Shown: positions 1-7,573, numbered from the stretch's first letter. The stretch is 8,971 nt of DNA from JAFDZW01 sp038229915 (GCA_038229915.1 JBBRNY010000101.1:1-8971), one strand, 5' to 3'. The notes: generated from the letters alone by a model not told the origin. Numbers and translations are program-made.

Positions 1-559
1 GGTAACCATGATGCTCGAGTGCTAAGACGCGTTTCGACAATGTTTCGGGTGTATCATCCGGTAGCACAGGGCAACGCTCTTGCAAGATGATCTTACCGGC
101 ATCATAATCGTTTTCGACCAGATGGATCGTCATACCGCTAACGGCTTGCCCCGAGTTTATCACGGCTTGATGGACGTTGAGTCCGAACATTCCTTCGCCG
201 CCAAAATCTGGTAACAACGACGGATGCACATTCAATATTTTTCCTTCGTACGCGGTAATCACCGCTGCTGGGACTTTTTTCATATACCCGGCAAGCGCAA
301 TGAGATCGATCTTATGCTCGGCAAGCACTTTGAGCATTGTATGCTCGTACTGTTGATTATCACCTCCGACGCTATGTTGCGAGCAATGAACGGCGCTGAT
401 ATTGTGCTCACGTGCTAATACCAATGCATCCGATTTAGAATTATTCGAAAGCACAAGCACCAGCTCGACTCCGGTCAGTTCGTGCCGACGAATCGCATTA
501 TAAATAGCATGAAGGTTCGAGCCCCTGCCCGAAGCAAAGATCGCTAAACGTAATACCAC
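1..559 (-). CDS. purN: Phosphoribosylglycinamide formyltransferase (GART), 3' end cut by window edge
   Basis: PurN transfers a formyl group from 10-formyl-THF to GAR, the third step of de novo purine synthesis, in the cytoplasm. I translated 186 residues from a GTG start. The N-terminal phosphate-binding stretch LAIFASGRGSN is at residues 5-15. The catalytic residues known for the family are all present: N110 and H112 in ILNVHPSLLP, and D153 in NDYDAGKIILQ. The loop after HPSLLP reads GGEGMFG with a following VH, a form I associate with Bacteroidota rather than the E. coli form. There is no in-frame ATG upstream and a stop lies at 590-592, so GTG at 559 is the only ordinary start; no clear Shine-Dalgarno precedes it. 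Judged by family length, only the last roughly 5-25 residues are missing beyond position 1. It lies 93 nt downstream of the Asp-box gene and seems to have its own promoter motif. Confidence 0.95.
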   Translation of the reverse strand, partial: MVLRLAIFASGRGSNLHAIYNAIRRHELTGVELVLVLSNNSKSDALVLAREHNISAVHCSQHSVGGDNQQYEHTMLKVLAEHKIDLIALAGYMKKVPAAVITAYEGKILNVHPSLLPDFGGEGMFGLNVHQAVINSGQAVSGMTIHLVENDYDAGKIILQERCPVLPDDTPETLSKRVLALEHHGY

Positions 560-584
560 AAGTAATAATTGAAACCGGAAAATA

Positions 585-613
585 CAAATTTACGAGTTCT
601 TTGCACAGGGCAA
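585..613 (-). promoter_or_regulatory. Putative Bacteroidetes-type promoter of purN
   Basis: On the minus strand TAAATTTG (592-585) matches the Bacteroidetes -7 consensus TAnnTTTG exactly. A TTG at 613-611 lies 18 nt upstream, in the expected range for the -33 element. Transcription would begin near 578, giving a leader of about 20 nt before the GTG start. Motif match and position only; no experimental support. Confidence 0.45.
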
Positions 614-652
614 GCCTATTCCGCTAAAAATTCGTTTTATAAGACGGAGTAA

Positions 653-2239
653 TTATCGAATAATCGAAATTTTCTGGCTACTAACACTATTTCCAATTGA
701 GATCTGAACGAAATATACACCCGATGGTATATCCCCTGAAACCTTGCAAATACAGGATGATTCAGTGACAGATTCCAGTTCGAGCGAACGAGTTTTGCCT
801 TGCATATCTACAAGATGACAGTCGATCTGTTGTGTTGTCGCTGCGAAAGAACATTTGAATGAGTTGGTGACGATGGTTGGAATAACTTCTAAGGCCTCGT
901 CTTGGTCTATCCGATGCACTGAGGCAATACCATCGCTGACGGCGGCTTTTGCGAAATATATACTTAATCTACCACTCCGCACATCACCCCAAACACAGCA
1001 AATACTATCACCGACGACATCGACACAGAGGAAATCATTACCGGAACCGTTGAGTACTTGATTATATGGAGCTGTTACATTCGAGAGACGAATGTTTTTT
1101 CCAAAGGTGTTGCCATTATCTTTTGAGACGGCAAAATAAATATCTGCGGCTGATGAATACCCTATACCCGCTCCGTTCCTTCTGTCGCGCCAAGCGGCAA
1201 TGATATTTCCCTTTTGATCGTAGCTACACCAGACGAGGTCTTGCCAAATGCCATTTTGTAGTTGGTCATCATTTACTCGCACCGGCGCACCCCAAGTGGT
1301 GCCACCATCGGATGAAGTAATAAGCATCACGTCCCAATCGCCGGTCAGATCATTTGGCGCAATAAATGCCAATCGCTTGCTGTCATTTGGGTCGGCGACA
1401 AGATGATATCCTAATTTTGAAAGTGTATCACCTTGGATAGGATGAGAAGTAGCTTCGATGACTATACTACGTGAAAATGTATTTCCAAGATCGCTCGAGC
1501 GCTGAAAAATATATCGCGCAGGTTTGCCGACTTGATAACTAGGATACACGACTGAGAACTTCCCATCGCTTGTTACGGTCGGTGATGCCATCGGAGCAGA
1601 AATGACGCTGCCAACGGGATACGGGTTGCCGTCAAGTGCAGCGATCCCCGACCATGTCTGCCCAGCATCGGTCGAGCGTTTGAAGTATGGTCTGTTCGGT
1701 GGGAGCACCCACGGCGCAGGCTTGGTCGTGATATAGAGCGTGCCTTGTGTGCTTGAAGGAGAATTATCCACCACCAACCACGGTCGATCTATCGGGAGCT
1801 TTTCGGCAACATCATCGATCGAAAATGCTTTGACAGGCAAACCCCAACTTGCGCCGCCATCAGTCGAGCGCGCTACATAGATGCCGCCCGAATCAGGCGA
1901 TTGACGAGAATCTATATAACTGATAAACAGCGTACCCGTATTGGTGAATGCCATCGACACATCTGCCGAGTGCCACAGTGTCCCGAAATGAGGTAAAATG
2001 TTTTGATCGGCCCAGCTCGCACCGCCATCGGTTGTCCGTTTGGTACGAATACCGACCGCTTTATCAGCGATGACTTCCGACATCCAAGCCGTTACCATAT
2101 TATTCGGATTCGAGGGGTTGATAGCAAGATAAGGCTCACCATCAAATAGTATCCCGCCCGTAATATTAGTATTCGCTGGCTGTGCCGAAGCCGAACCGAG
2201 TAATAACAGAATAAACCCCAGACAAAAAAATCTTCGCAT
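653..2239 (-). CDS. Secreted Asp-box (BNR-repeat) beta-propeller protein with divergent T9SS-type C-terminal domain
   Basis: This 528-residue protein has a signal peptide at residues 1-19 (MRRFF, a hydrophobic run, then ASA before Q20). It contains six Asp-box motifs (S/T-x-D-x-G-x-x-W/F) at residues 69-76, 125-132, 189-196, 248-255, 309-316 and 372-379, the mark of BNR/sialidase-type propellers. Residues from about 450 resemble a T9SS type A sorting domain, with a basic strand, a DMQGK turn, then PSGVYFVQIS and a KISIIR end. The usual YPNP-like opening is degenerate (EVIPTIV). Asp boxes are structural, and I cannot find the FRIP motif of true sialidases, so a sialidase call is not justified. 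It is probably exported to the outer surface or medium; ligand unknown. It starts 80 nt after the stop of the lipoprotein gene and may be co-transcribed with it. Confidence 0.85.
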   Translation of the reverse strand: MRRFFCLGFILLLLGSASAQPANTNITGGILFDGEPYLAINPSNPNNMVTAWMSEVIADKAVGIRTKRTTDGGASWADQNILPHFGTLWHSADVSMAFTNTGTLFISYIDSRQSPDSGGIYVARSTDGGASWGLPVKAFSIDDVAEKLPIDRPWLVVDNSPSSTQGTLYITTKPAPWVLPPNRPYFKRSTDAGQTWSGIAALDGNPYPVGSVISAPMASPTVTSDGKFSVVYPSYQVGKPARYIFQRSSDLGNTFSRSIVIEATSHPIQGDTLSKLGYHLVADPNDSKRLAFIAPNDLTGDWDVMLITSSDGGTTWGAPVRVNDDQLQNGIWQDLVWCSYDQKGNIIAAWRDRRNGAGIGYSSAADIYFAVSKDNGNTFGKNIRLSNVTAPYNQVLNGSGNDFLCVDVVGDSICCVWGDVRSGRLSIYFAKAAVSDGIASVHRIDQDEALEVIPTIVTNSFKCSFAATTQQIDCHLVDMQGKTRSLELESVTESSCICKVSGDIPSGVYFVQISIGNSVSSQKISIIR

Positions 2240-2254
2240 AACGAAATGTAAAGT

Positions 2255-2277
2255 GTATCTCAGCCAATGAGAGATAC
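2255..2277 (-). repeat. Perfect 7-bp inverted repeat in the leader of the Asp-box gene
   Basis: GTATCTC (2255-2261) and GAGATAC (2271-2277) are perfect inverted copies separated by 9 nt. A competing 5-bp pairing, TCTCA with TGAGA (2258-2262 and 2268-2272), shares the same bases. The repeat lies 16 nt upstream of the Asp-box start and 43 nt beyond the lipoprotein stop. No T-run follows on the minus strand, so a canonical terminator is unlikely. It could be an operator, an mRNA hairpin, or chance. Confidence 0.35.
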
Positions 2278-2319
2278 TAGATCGGGGAAAAGTTTAAATA
2301 TTTCGAATACGCACACATT

Positions 2320-3219
2320 TTACTTCCAACTGATCTGCGTTGATGTATTATCGAACAACACCCCGGGTATGTTCTTTTTTTCGTCGATGATAGAGCCAGT
2401 GCCAGTGGGAACGAGCAGTAAGCTATTGTTTGCCAGCACCGCGATCCATTTACTATCAGGTGACCATTTTGGAAAGTAGGTGTTGGTGATCGAGTCCGAT
2501 AATTTTTGCATTGAGCTGCCATCGATGTTCATGGTATAAACGGTTTTGCTCATCACAAAACAAATTTTTTGTCCGTCTGAACTAACATTACTCATTGTCG
2601 GCTTTGTCAAGCCGCTTCCGACAGGTACTGAAGCTTTGGTGGAAATATTTAAGAGATACACCCCAGGGTTGACACTGCCCCCGGTGACGATAAGCTTGCC
2701 GTCGGATGTCCAAGACGGACTGGTATAACTGCCGAAAGGACTGAGCAAAAACTCCCACGAGGCAACGACAGCACCGCTGGTTCTATTAACGACATACAGC
2801 CCGCCGCCATAGCCTTCATAAGCAACATACTTTCCATCACGGGAGAGGCGTGGATTATTAAAAAAATCATCGTGACGATCATCAACCGGAACAAGCGGCT
2901 CCATTTTGACGATCACTCTTTTCGCAGAGCCGTTCGGTGCCGATTCAACCAGATCATTATTATCGTCAACATAGATCAGCGTGCCGTCGGAAGTCCGCTC
3001 CGGTGCTTGCCCATTAAGGTTTGACGTTGCCGTCGAGGTCGCCAGATCAAGCGTTGTGATCTTAAATGAAAGATCGCTGGTAACGAGGTCAATGATGCCT
3101 GTTGGCGTTGTGGTAGTGTTATTATTATTGTCGGTCGGTGTGGTCGAAGTGCTACAAGAAGATAGTAACGAAAGACTTACAATAGAGGCTATGGCAATGC
3201 TGAGCTTAAAAATGTTCAT
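2320..3219 (-). CDS. Lipoprotein with TolB/PD40-like beta-propeller repeats
   Basis: This 299-residue protein has a lipoprotein signal sequence: a hydrophobic segment at residues 8-19, then the lipobox LSSC with Cys22 as the lipidation site. A low-complexity Thr/Asn/Pro linker (about 23-40) follows, as often seen in tethered surface or periplasmic lipoproteins. The rest shows repeated SxDGK or SPDSK motifs near 77-82, 126-133, 171-177, 213-219 and 253-260, each followed by a hydrophobic strand. This is typical of WD40-like PD40/TolB propeller blades. It is too short for a full TolB and lacks recognisable TolB N-terminal features, so it is a generic propeller lipoprotein and its partner is unknown. 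A TAnnTTTG motif lies about 30 nt upstream of the start. Gene order suggests a unit with the downstream Asp-box gene. Confidence 0.85.
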   Translation of the reverse strand: MNIFKLSIAIASIVSLSLLSSCSTSTTPTDNNNNTTTTPTGIIDLVTSDLSFKITTLDLATSTATSNLNGQAPERTSDGTLIYVDDNNDLVESAPNGSAKRVIVKMEPLVPVDDRHDDFFNNPRLSRDGKYVAYEGYGGGLYVVNRTSGAVVASWEFLLSPFGSYTSPSWTSDGKLIVTGGSVNPGVYLLNISTKASVPVGSGLTKPTMSNVSSDGQKICFVMSKTVYTMNIDGSSMQKLSDSITNTYFPKWSPDSKWIAVLANNSLLLVPTGTGSIIDEKKNIPGVLFDNTSTQISWK

Positions 3220-3250
3220 CGTATAAAAAAGTAGTTAATATCAGGCTATA

Positions 3251-3258
3251 CAAATATA
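3251..3258 (-). promoter_or_regulatory. Putative -7 element for the lipoprotein gene
   Basis: TATATTTG (minus strand, 3258-3251) matches TAnnTTTG exactly and would give a leader of about 25 nt. The -33 region is weak: the nearest candidate is TTTA, 16 nt upstream. It sits directly after the rpmI terminator, where a new transcription unit should begin. Confidence 0.4.
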
Positions 3259-3282
3259 CCCAAAAGGACGGCTCTAAATAGA

Positions 3283-3310
3283 AAAAGGCAGGTTTTGCAA
3301 CCTGCCTTTT
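3283..3310 (-). terminator. Rho-independent terminator of the thrS-infC-rpmI operon
   Basis: A perfect 12-bp stem (3283-3294 with 3299-3310) closes a 4-nt loop. On the minus strand the stem is followed by a T-run. It starts 19 nt beyond the rpmI stop codon and ends the operon before any rplT. Confidence 0.9.
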
Positions 3311-3329
3311 AAAATTGATCAACAATCAA

Positions 3330-3524
3330 TTACATCGCCAACATTGTTTTGATGCGCTTCTCATCAGAAGCATTGACAGTCGTCGATTGGCGCAAGCCGC
3401 GTTTGCGTTTTGCGGTCTTCGAGGTCAAGATGTGGCTATGATATGGTTTCTTACGCTTGAGTTTTCCGCTTCCAGTAACAGAAAAGCGCTTTTTTGCACC
3501 GGAGTGCGTTTTCATTTTTGGCAT
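3330..3524 (-). CDS. rpmI: 50S ribosomal protein L35
   Basis: This 64-residue, highly basic protein is the usual length for bL35. It opens with MPKMKTHSGAKKRF, the hallmark L35 N-terminus, followed by GSGKLKRKKPYHSHILTSK and a family-typical KRKRGLR segment. L35 is a small structural protein of the large ribosomal subunit. The gene starts 16 nt after the infC stop, in the universally common infC-rpmI order, with no evident Shine-Dalgarno. In most bacteria rplT follows; here a terminator follows instead. Confidence 0.98.
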   Translation of the reverse strand: MPKMKTHSGAKKRFSVTGSGKLKRKKPYHSHILTSKTAKRKRGLRQSTTVNASDEKRIKTMLAM

Positions 3525-3540
3525 GGTCGTTTACAATATA

Positions 3541-4281
3541 TTAAACTTGTTCTGATGACTCCGATGGTTGTTCCGGAGCTTGTTCTGCTGAGGGTTCTAT
3601 TTTTACTTTCTTTACGACCTTCACGAGTTTCTCAGCAAACTCGGTGGGTCCCGAAGGAGCAGATTTTTCGTTCTGCTTCTTGTCGGAAGATTTTTTCTTG
3701 CCGGCTGATGAAAACATCATCGACATCAATTTTCCTGAAAGACTGATCGGTTGATCGATCTTCGCAATGTCCGACATTTGCTCGGCAAAGCGATTCAAGA
3801 GTTTTTCGCCAAACTCTTTATAGGCGATCTCACGACCTTTGAACTGTACGGTCGTCTTTACTTTGTGTCCTTCTTCGATCCAGGTACGAGCATGTCGCAA
3901 CTTGAAATCGAAATCATGGGTATCAGTACCCGGATGAAAACGAAGCTCTTTGATCAGCTGCTTATGCTGTGATGCTTTTGCGACGCGGTCGCGTTTTTGC
4001 ATCTCATAGCGGTACTTGCCAAAATCCATCAATTTACAAACCGGTGGTTCGGCATTTGCTGAAATTTCTATCAGATCAACACCACGTTCGCGAGCGATCT
4101 TCATCGCATCTTGCGGTGTCATGATCCCTAATGCACCATCATCATCAATGAGTCTGATCTGCGGTACGCGAATCTGCTCATTGAGGCGAACCCCATAATT
4201 CTTGACCGGCATTTCACGGCTAAAGCGATTTTGCCGCGGGCTCGGTTTCGGGGTCGGTGTTAAAAACACTTGTTTACCCAT
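3541..4281 (-). CDS. infC: Translation initiation factor IF-3, with extended N- and C-termini
   Basis: IF3 binds the 30S subunit, keeps it apart from 50S and checks start-codon/initiator-tRNA pairing. The N-domain is visible at about residues 29-95, with YGVRLNEQIRVPQIRLID and then GVDLIEISANAEPPVCKLMD, the IF3 signature region. After a lysine-rich linker the C-domain covers about 107-190, with IKELRFHPGTD and FKGREIAYKEFG. E. coli IF3 is about 180 residues; this protein has 246. Residues from about 193 form a Lys-rich then Pro/Ser/Glu-rich tail absent from the E. coli protein, and about 25 residues precede the conserved core. The start is a plain ATG at 4281, not the AUU-type start known from E. 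coli; a second in-frame ATG (residue 24) is possible. It lies 85 nt after thrS and 16 nt before rpmI. Confidence 0.97.
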   Translation of the reverse strand: MGKQVFLTPTPKPSPRQNRFSREMPVKNYGVRLNEQIRVPQIRLIDDDGALGIMTPQDAMKIARERGVDLIEISANAEPPVCKLMDFGKYRYEMQKRDRVAKASQHKQLIKELRFHPGTDTHDFDFKLRHARTWIEEGHKVKTTVQFKGREIAYKEFGEKLLNRFAEQMSDIAKIDQPISLSGKLMSMMFSSAGKKKSSDKKQNEKSAPSGPTEFAEKLVKVVKKVKIEPSAEQAPEQPSESSEQV

Positions 4282-4366
4282 TTACTGATGTAAGATGGTT
4301 AACACAAGGAGTAAAAACAGTTATTGACAATATCAAGTAGTCTATCATTATATGAAAAATCATTCG

Positions 4367-6304
4367 TTATCCGGGAATAGCGGATTCCGAACCGACGAGC
4401 GAAAATGCTTCTGCGAGCGGAATCGTTCCAATATTCCCTACTCCATGCCTGCGAAGCGAGACGGTACGGGCTTCGAGCTCCTTGCCACCCACGACGAGCA
4501 TGATCGGGACTTTCATCAATTCTTGGTCTCTTATGCGAGCATTCACCTTCTCGTTTGAGGCATCAAGCACGACCCTCACGCCCATTTCGATCAGCTTATC
4601 TACTATCTCCTGCGCGTAAGGCGTTTGGCTGTCAGTGATCGGCAAAACGGCTACCTGAACAGGGGCAAGCCAAACCGGGAAATTACCAGCATAATGCTCT
4701 ATTAATAAACTGATAAATCGCTCGAACGAGCCGAATGGGGCTCTATGAATAATTACGGGGCGATGTTTTTTGTTATCGGCGCCGATATACTCCAGATCAA
4801 AACGCTCCGGCATTACATAGTCAACCTGTACGGTGCCCAACTGCCAGCTTCTGCCGAGGGCATCTTTGAGCAAGAAGTCGATCTTTGGTCCGTAAAAAGC
4901 GGCTTCGCCTGGTGCGATCTTATAATCAAGCCCCATTGCATCAGCGGCTTCTTTTACATCTTTCTCCGCTTGGATCCATTGCTCATCGGTACCACCATAC
5001 TTTGTGGTATTGGCAGGGTCGCGGAATGAGAGGCGGATATTAAAATCATTAAAGCCAAGTGTTCTTGAGACGTGTTGTGTGAGTTTGATCACACTGCACA
5101 ACTCATCTTTTAATTGCTCTGGCATCAAATAAATATGCGCATCGTCTTGTGTAAACGAACGCACTCGCGAAAGCCCGTTGAGCTCGCCCGATTGCTCGTA
5201 ACGATACACCGTACCAAACTCTGCCAAACGCACCGGAAGATCGCGATAGCTTCGCGGCTTCGAGTCGTAGATCATGTGATGATGCGGGCAGTTCATGGGC
5301 TTGAGCAAATACTCTTCGTCATCGACAACGATCGGAGTAAATTGCGAGTCTTTATAATATGGATAGTGTCCGCTGGTTTTATACAATTCGATATTTCCGA
5401 TATGCGGAGTCACCACTTGCGAGTAGCCCATTTTTTGTTGGGCACGACGCAAAAATGTTTCGAGCTGATTGCGAAGTACGGCACCGTTCGGAAGCCACAC
5501 AGGCAAACCGCCCCCGATCTTCGGAGTGATCATAAACAGCTCAAGATCTTTGCCAAGCTTGCGATGGTCGCGCTTTTCGGCTTCTTCGCGAGCGTGCAGA
5601 TATTCTTCAAGCTCTTTCTTTGTCGGGAAGCTTATACCATACAAACGGGTCAGCATCGGACGTTTCTCATCGCCGCGCCAATAGGCGCCGGCTATCGACA
5701 ACATCTTCGAAAATTTGATCTTTCCTGTTGATGGGACGTGTGTGCCTCGGCAGAGATCAACAAATTCGCCTTGCTCGTAGAAAGTGATCGGTTGTCCTTT
5801 TAGACCGTCAAGCAGTTCGAGTTTGAGCCAATCGTTTTTCTCAGTAAAATATTTTACGGCATCATCATACTCTTTCTCGATACGAGCAAACGGTACGTCC
5901 CGCTCGGAAAGCTCTGCCATTTTTTTGTCGATGGCAATGAGATCGTCCGGCTGAAGCTTTACGCCTTCGGGCAATTGCATATCATAGTACCAACCGTTCT
6001 CGATCGGAGGTCCGATACCAAAACGAGTACCCGGATAGATCGACTCGATGGCTTCTGCCATCAAATGGGCACTCGAATGCCAAAAGATCGACTTGCCTTC
6101 GTCGCTATCCCATTTGACGATACGCACAGCCGCATCATCAGTGATGGGAGTTGCCAGATCGTAGGGCTTCTCATTAACATAAATACCAAGCGAAACTTGT
6201 GCAAGACGCGGCGAAATTGATTTAGCGATCTGCATACCGGTGGTGCCGCGTTCAAACTCGCGGACGTTACCGTCGGGGAATGTTATTTTGATGGTTGAGC
6301 TCAT
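4367..6304 (-). CDS. thrS: Threonine--tRNA ligase
   Basis: ThrRS charges tRNA-Thr and hydrolyses mis-made Ser-tRNA-Thr. The 645 residues give the full-length bacterial architecture: TGS domain (about 1-63), editing domain with HSSAH (H76, H80) and CRGTH (C185, H189), class II catalytic core with zinc ligands C339, H390 and H520, motif 2 RYE at 368-370, motif 3 around R529, and a C-terminal anticodon-binding domain (about 547-635). I chose the ATG at 6304 because the TGS domain begins there, a GAGG lies just upstream, and the longer frame (ATG at 6430) adds 42 unrelated residues encoded partly inside a terminator. The gene heads a thrS-infC-rpmI operon, as in many bacteria. No T-box fits in the roughly 105-nt leader. 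Confidence 0.98.
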   Translation of the reverse strand: MSSTIKITFPDGNVREFERGTTGMQIAKSISPRLAQVSLGIYVNEKPYDLATPITDDAAVRIVKWDSDEGKSIFWHSSAHLMAEAIESIYPGTRFGIGPPIENGWYYDMQLPEGVKLQPDDLIAIDKKMAELSERDVPFARIEKEYDDAVKYFTEKNDWLKLELLDGLKGQPITFYEQGEFVDLCRGTHVPSTGKIKFSKMLSIAGAYWRGDEKRPMLTRLYGISFPTKKELEEYLHAREEAEKRDHRKLGKDLELFMITPKIGGGLPVWLPNGAVLRNQLETFLRRAQQKMGYSQVVTPHIGNIELYKTSGHYPYYKDSQFTPIVVDDEEYLLKPMNCPHHHMIYDSKPRSYRDLPVRLAEFGTVYRYEQSGELNGLSRVRSFTQDDAHIYLMPEQLKDELCSVIKLTQHVSRTLGFNDFNIRLSFRDPANTTKYGGTDEQWIQAEKDVKEAADAMGLDYKIAPGEAAFYGPKIDFLLKDALGRSWQLGTVQVDYVMPERFDLEYIGADNKKHRPVIIHRAPFGSFERFISLLIEHYAGNFPVWLAPVQVAVLPITDSQTPYAQEIVDKLIEMGVRVVLDASNEKVNARIRDQELMKVPIMLVVGGKELEARTVSLRRHGVGNIGTIPLAEAFSLVGSESAIPG

Positions 6305-6307
6305 AAG

Positions 6308-6311
6308 CCTC
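6308..6311 (-). promoter_or_regulatory. Short Shine-Dalgarno supporting the thrS start
   Basis: GAGG on the minus strand lies 3 nt before the ATG at 6304. The spacing is short, but it supports this start over the upstream in-frame ATG at 6430. Confidence 0.45.
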
Positions 6312-6410
6312 ACTAAACAATCAATATGATGGAATCTACTCCCTAAAAGCAAAAAAGGCAGGGGAGAAAAGAAGCTATAGTTATTTAAATAATCAATATA
6401 TAGATATAGC

Positions 6411-6444
6411 AAAAGCCTCCTAAGGTACACCCAAGGAGGCTTTT
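6411..6444 (-). terminator. Rho-independent terminator after the two-gene secreted-protein unit
   Basis: A perfect 11-bp stem (6411-6421 with 6434-6444) encloses a 12-nt loop. On the minus strand it ends in TTTT and lies 22 nt beyond the stop of the 6467-7567 gene. The arms start with AAAA and end with TTTT, so it could also work on the plus strand. It separates the unit from thrS. Confidence 0.85.
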
Positions 6445-6466
6445 AGCGAATAAAACCAATCCTAAA

Positions 6467-7567
6467 TTATCTAGTTACTACTAATTTTCTACAAATTGCG
6501 CCTTTGTCTGTCTCTATTAGTATTAAGTAGAGACCATTGAGAAGATGCTCTGTAGGAATTGATATTGCTGTAGTCCCTTTTTCAAGCATATAGTTGCCGA
6601 TGCGAATTTCTTGATTTGCGCTTAAGTCGATCATTCGAAGATTAGCACTTAGCGATTCGCCTGAAATAATTTCAAGCGTTGCTTTAGGAGTGCTGACAGG
6701 ATTTGGATAGATGCCTCCATCAAGCAATGTGCTCGGTGCATTATACTCCCGAACATTACTACCGCCTTGTACTTTATACTCAAAGCTCCACACTAAATAG
6801 TCGTCGCTTGTTGTATGAACAACTAAATAATGCGGCGTTCTGCCCGCAATATGAGGAATAAATGAATAGTGCATGATTAGAGCACTGCCTGAGGGCATTG
6901 TATATGGTGTCGGGGGAATACCCAAAACAGTGATCTCGGAAGAGTCACCTACACGGTATATTCTGTCTATAATCTTTTCGCCACACGCACGTATTTCTAT
7001 TTGAGTATTATAAGTATAATTTCGAAGATTAACAGCAGTATCGCTCGGGTAGATCGGACCCGGAAAATAACAATGGAGTGTATCGGTCGTTAGCACCTCA
7101 TCAGAAACACCCAACACGTATCCAAGCCCTAAGTTTTGTTTTACAGTCTCTATCCCATAAAAAGCAATAGGTGGGGCTTCAACAGCGTGACAAATGATAG
7201 TCGCACTCGAAGAATAGCTGCCGTAGTAACCTGTTATTGTGACTGTATCACTTCCTTCTTTTTTGGGAACATAATATATGTTTTGTGTACTAACTAAACC
7301 AACATCGAAGTGAGTCATCGTATCAATACCAGACAATTGGAAGATTGTTCTATCACAATCATAATGGAATGAGTCTATTACTAATTCGGATTGTTGATCG
7401 GTGTTGACGAAGGCAAAAATAATATTTTGTCCACCCATTTGGGCGATGTTATTGCAAAAATAAAACGGTGTTGATTTATCATAACCAGAAATGTAGAGCT
7501 GCCCTGATTTTTGGGCGAAAGCCGTTTGGCAAAGTATGAGCAGTAATAGCAGGTATAAATGTTTCAT
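6467..7567 (-). CDS. Secreted protein with Ig-like region and T9SS C-terminal sorting domain
   Basis: This 366-residue protein has a clear signal peptide (residues 1-18, MKHLY, a leucine-rich core, then AFA before Q19). Residues 287-366 form a T9SS type A sorting domain: YPNPVS at 287-292, beta strands, LLNGLYLILIETD at 342-354 and a basic CRKLVVTR end. Residues about 45-128 look like an immunoglobulin-type fold of the ASPM/Hydin kind (NTDQQSELVIDSF, then PKKEGSDTVTITGYYG), a weak family-level inference. No catalytic motif is visible, and the middle (130-270) is unrecognised. The protein is probably exported by the T9SS and attached to or released from the surface. The start lies 10 nt after the upstream stop, behind an AAGGGG that overlaps that stop, suggesting coupled translation. 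Function unknown. Confidence 0.85.
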   Translation of the reverse strand: MKHLYLLLLLILCQTAFAQKSGQLYISGYDKSTPFYFCNNIAQMGGQNIIFAFVNTDQQSELVIDSFHYDCDRTIFQLSGIDTMTHFDVGLVSTQNIYYVPKKEGSDTVTITGYYGSYSSSATIICHAVEAPPIAFYGIETVKQNLGLGYVLGVSDEVLTTDTLHCYFPGPIYPSDTAVNLRNYTYNTQIEIRACGEKIIDRIYRVGDSSEITVLGIPPTPYTMPSGSALIMHYSFIPHIAGRTPHYLVVHTTSDDYLVWSFEYKVQGGSNVREYNAPSTLLDGGIYPNPVSTPKATLEIISGESLSANLRMIDLSANQEIRIGNYMLEKGTTAISIPTEHLLNGLYLILIETDKGAICRKLVVTR

Positions 7568-7573
7568 CCGTTA

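Noticed and set aside
653..2239. Calling the Asp-box protein a sialidase
   Set aside because: Asp boxes occur in many non-sialidase propellers and the catalytic signature is not visible.
3118..3132. Short ATT triplet run in the lipoprotein gene
   Set aside because: It encodes the Asn-rich linker after the lipid-anchored cysteine; a triplet run this short is unlikely to act in phase variation.
3315..3746. 143-residue open frame on the plus strand
   Set aside because: Antisense to rpmI and the infC tail, both clearly real genes; no family resemblance.
4324..4352. TTGACA followed 17 nt later by ATTATA on the plus strand, like a sigma-70 promoter
   Set aside because: The -10 is poor, it points into the antisense strand of thrS, and no plus-strand gene follows.
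5114..5731. 205-residue open frame on the plus strand
   Set aside because: It lies entirely antisense to thrS, whose protein is conserved throughout; the translation resembles no protein I know.
6305..6430. 42-residue N-terminal extension of ThrRS from the ATG at 6430
   Set aside because: The extension is unlike ThrRS, overlaps the terminator at 6411-6444, and the TGS domain begins exactly at the ATG at 6304.
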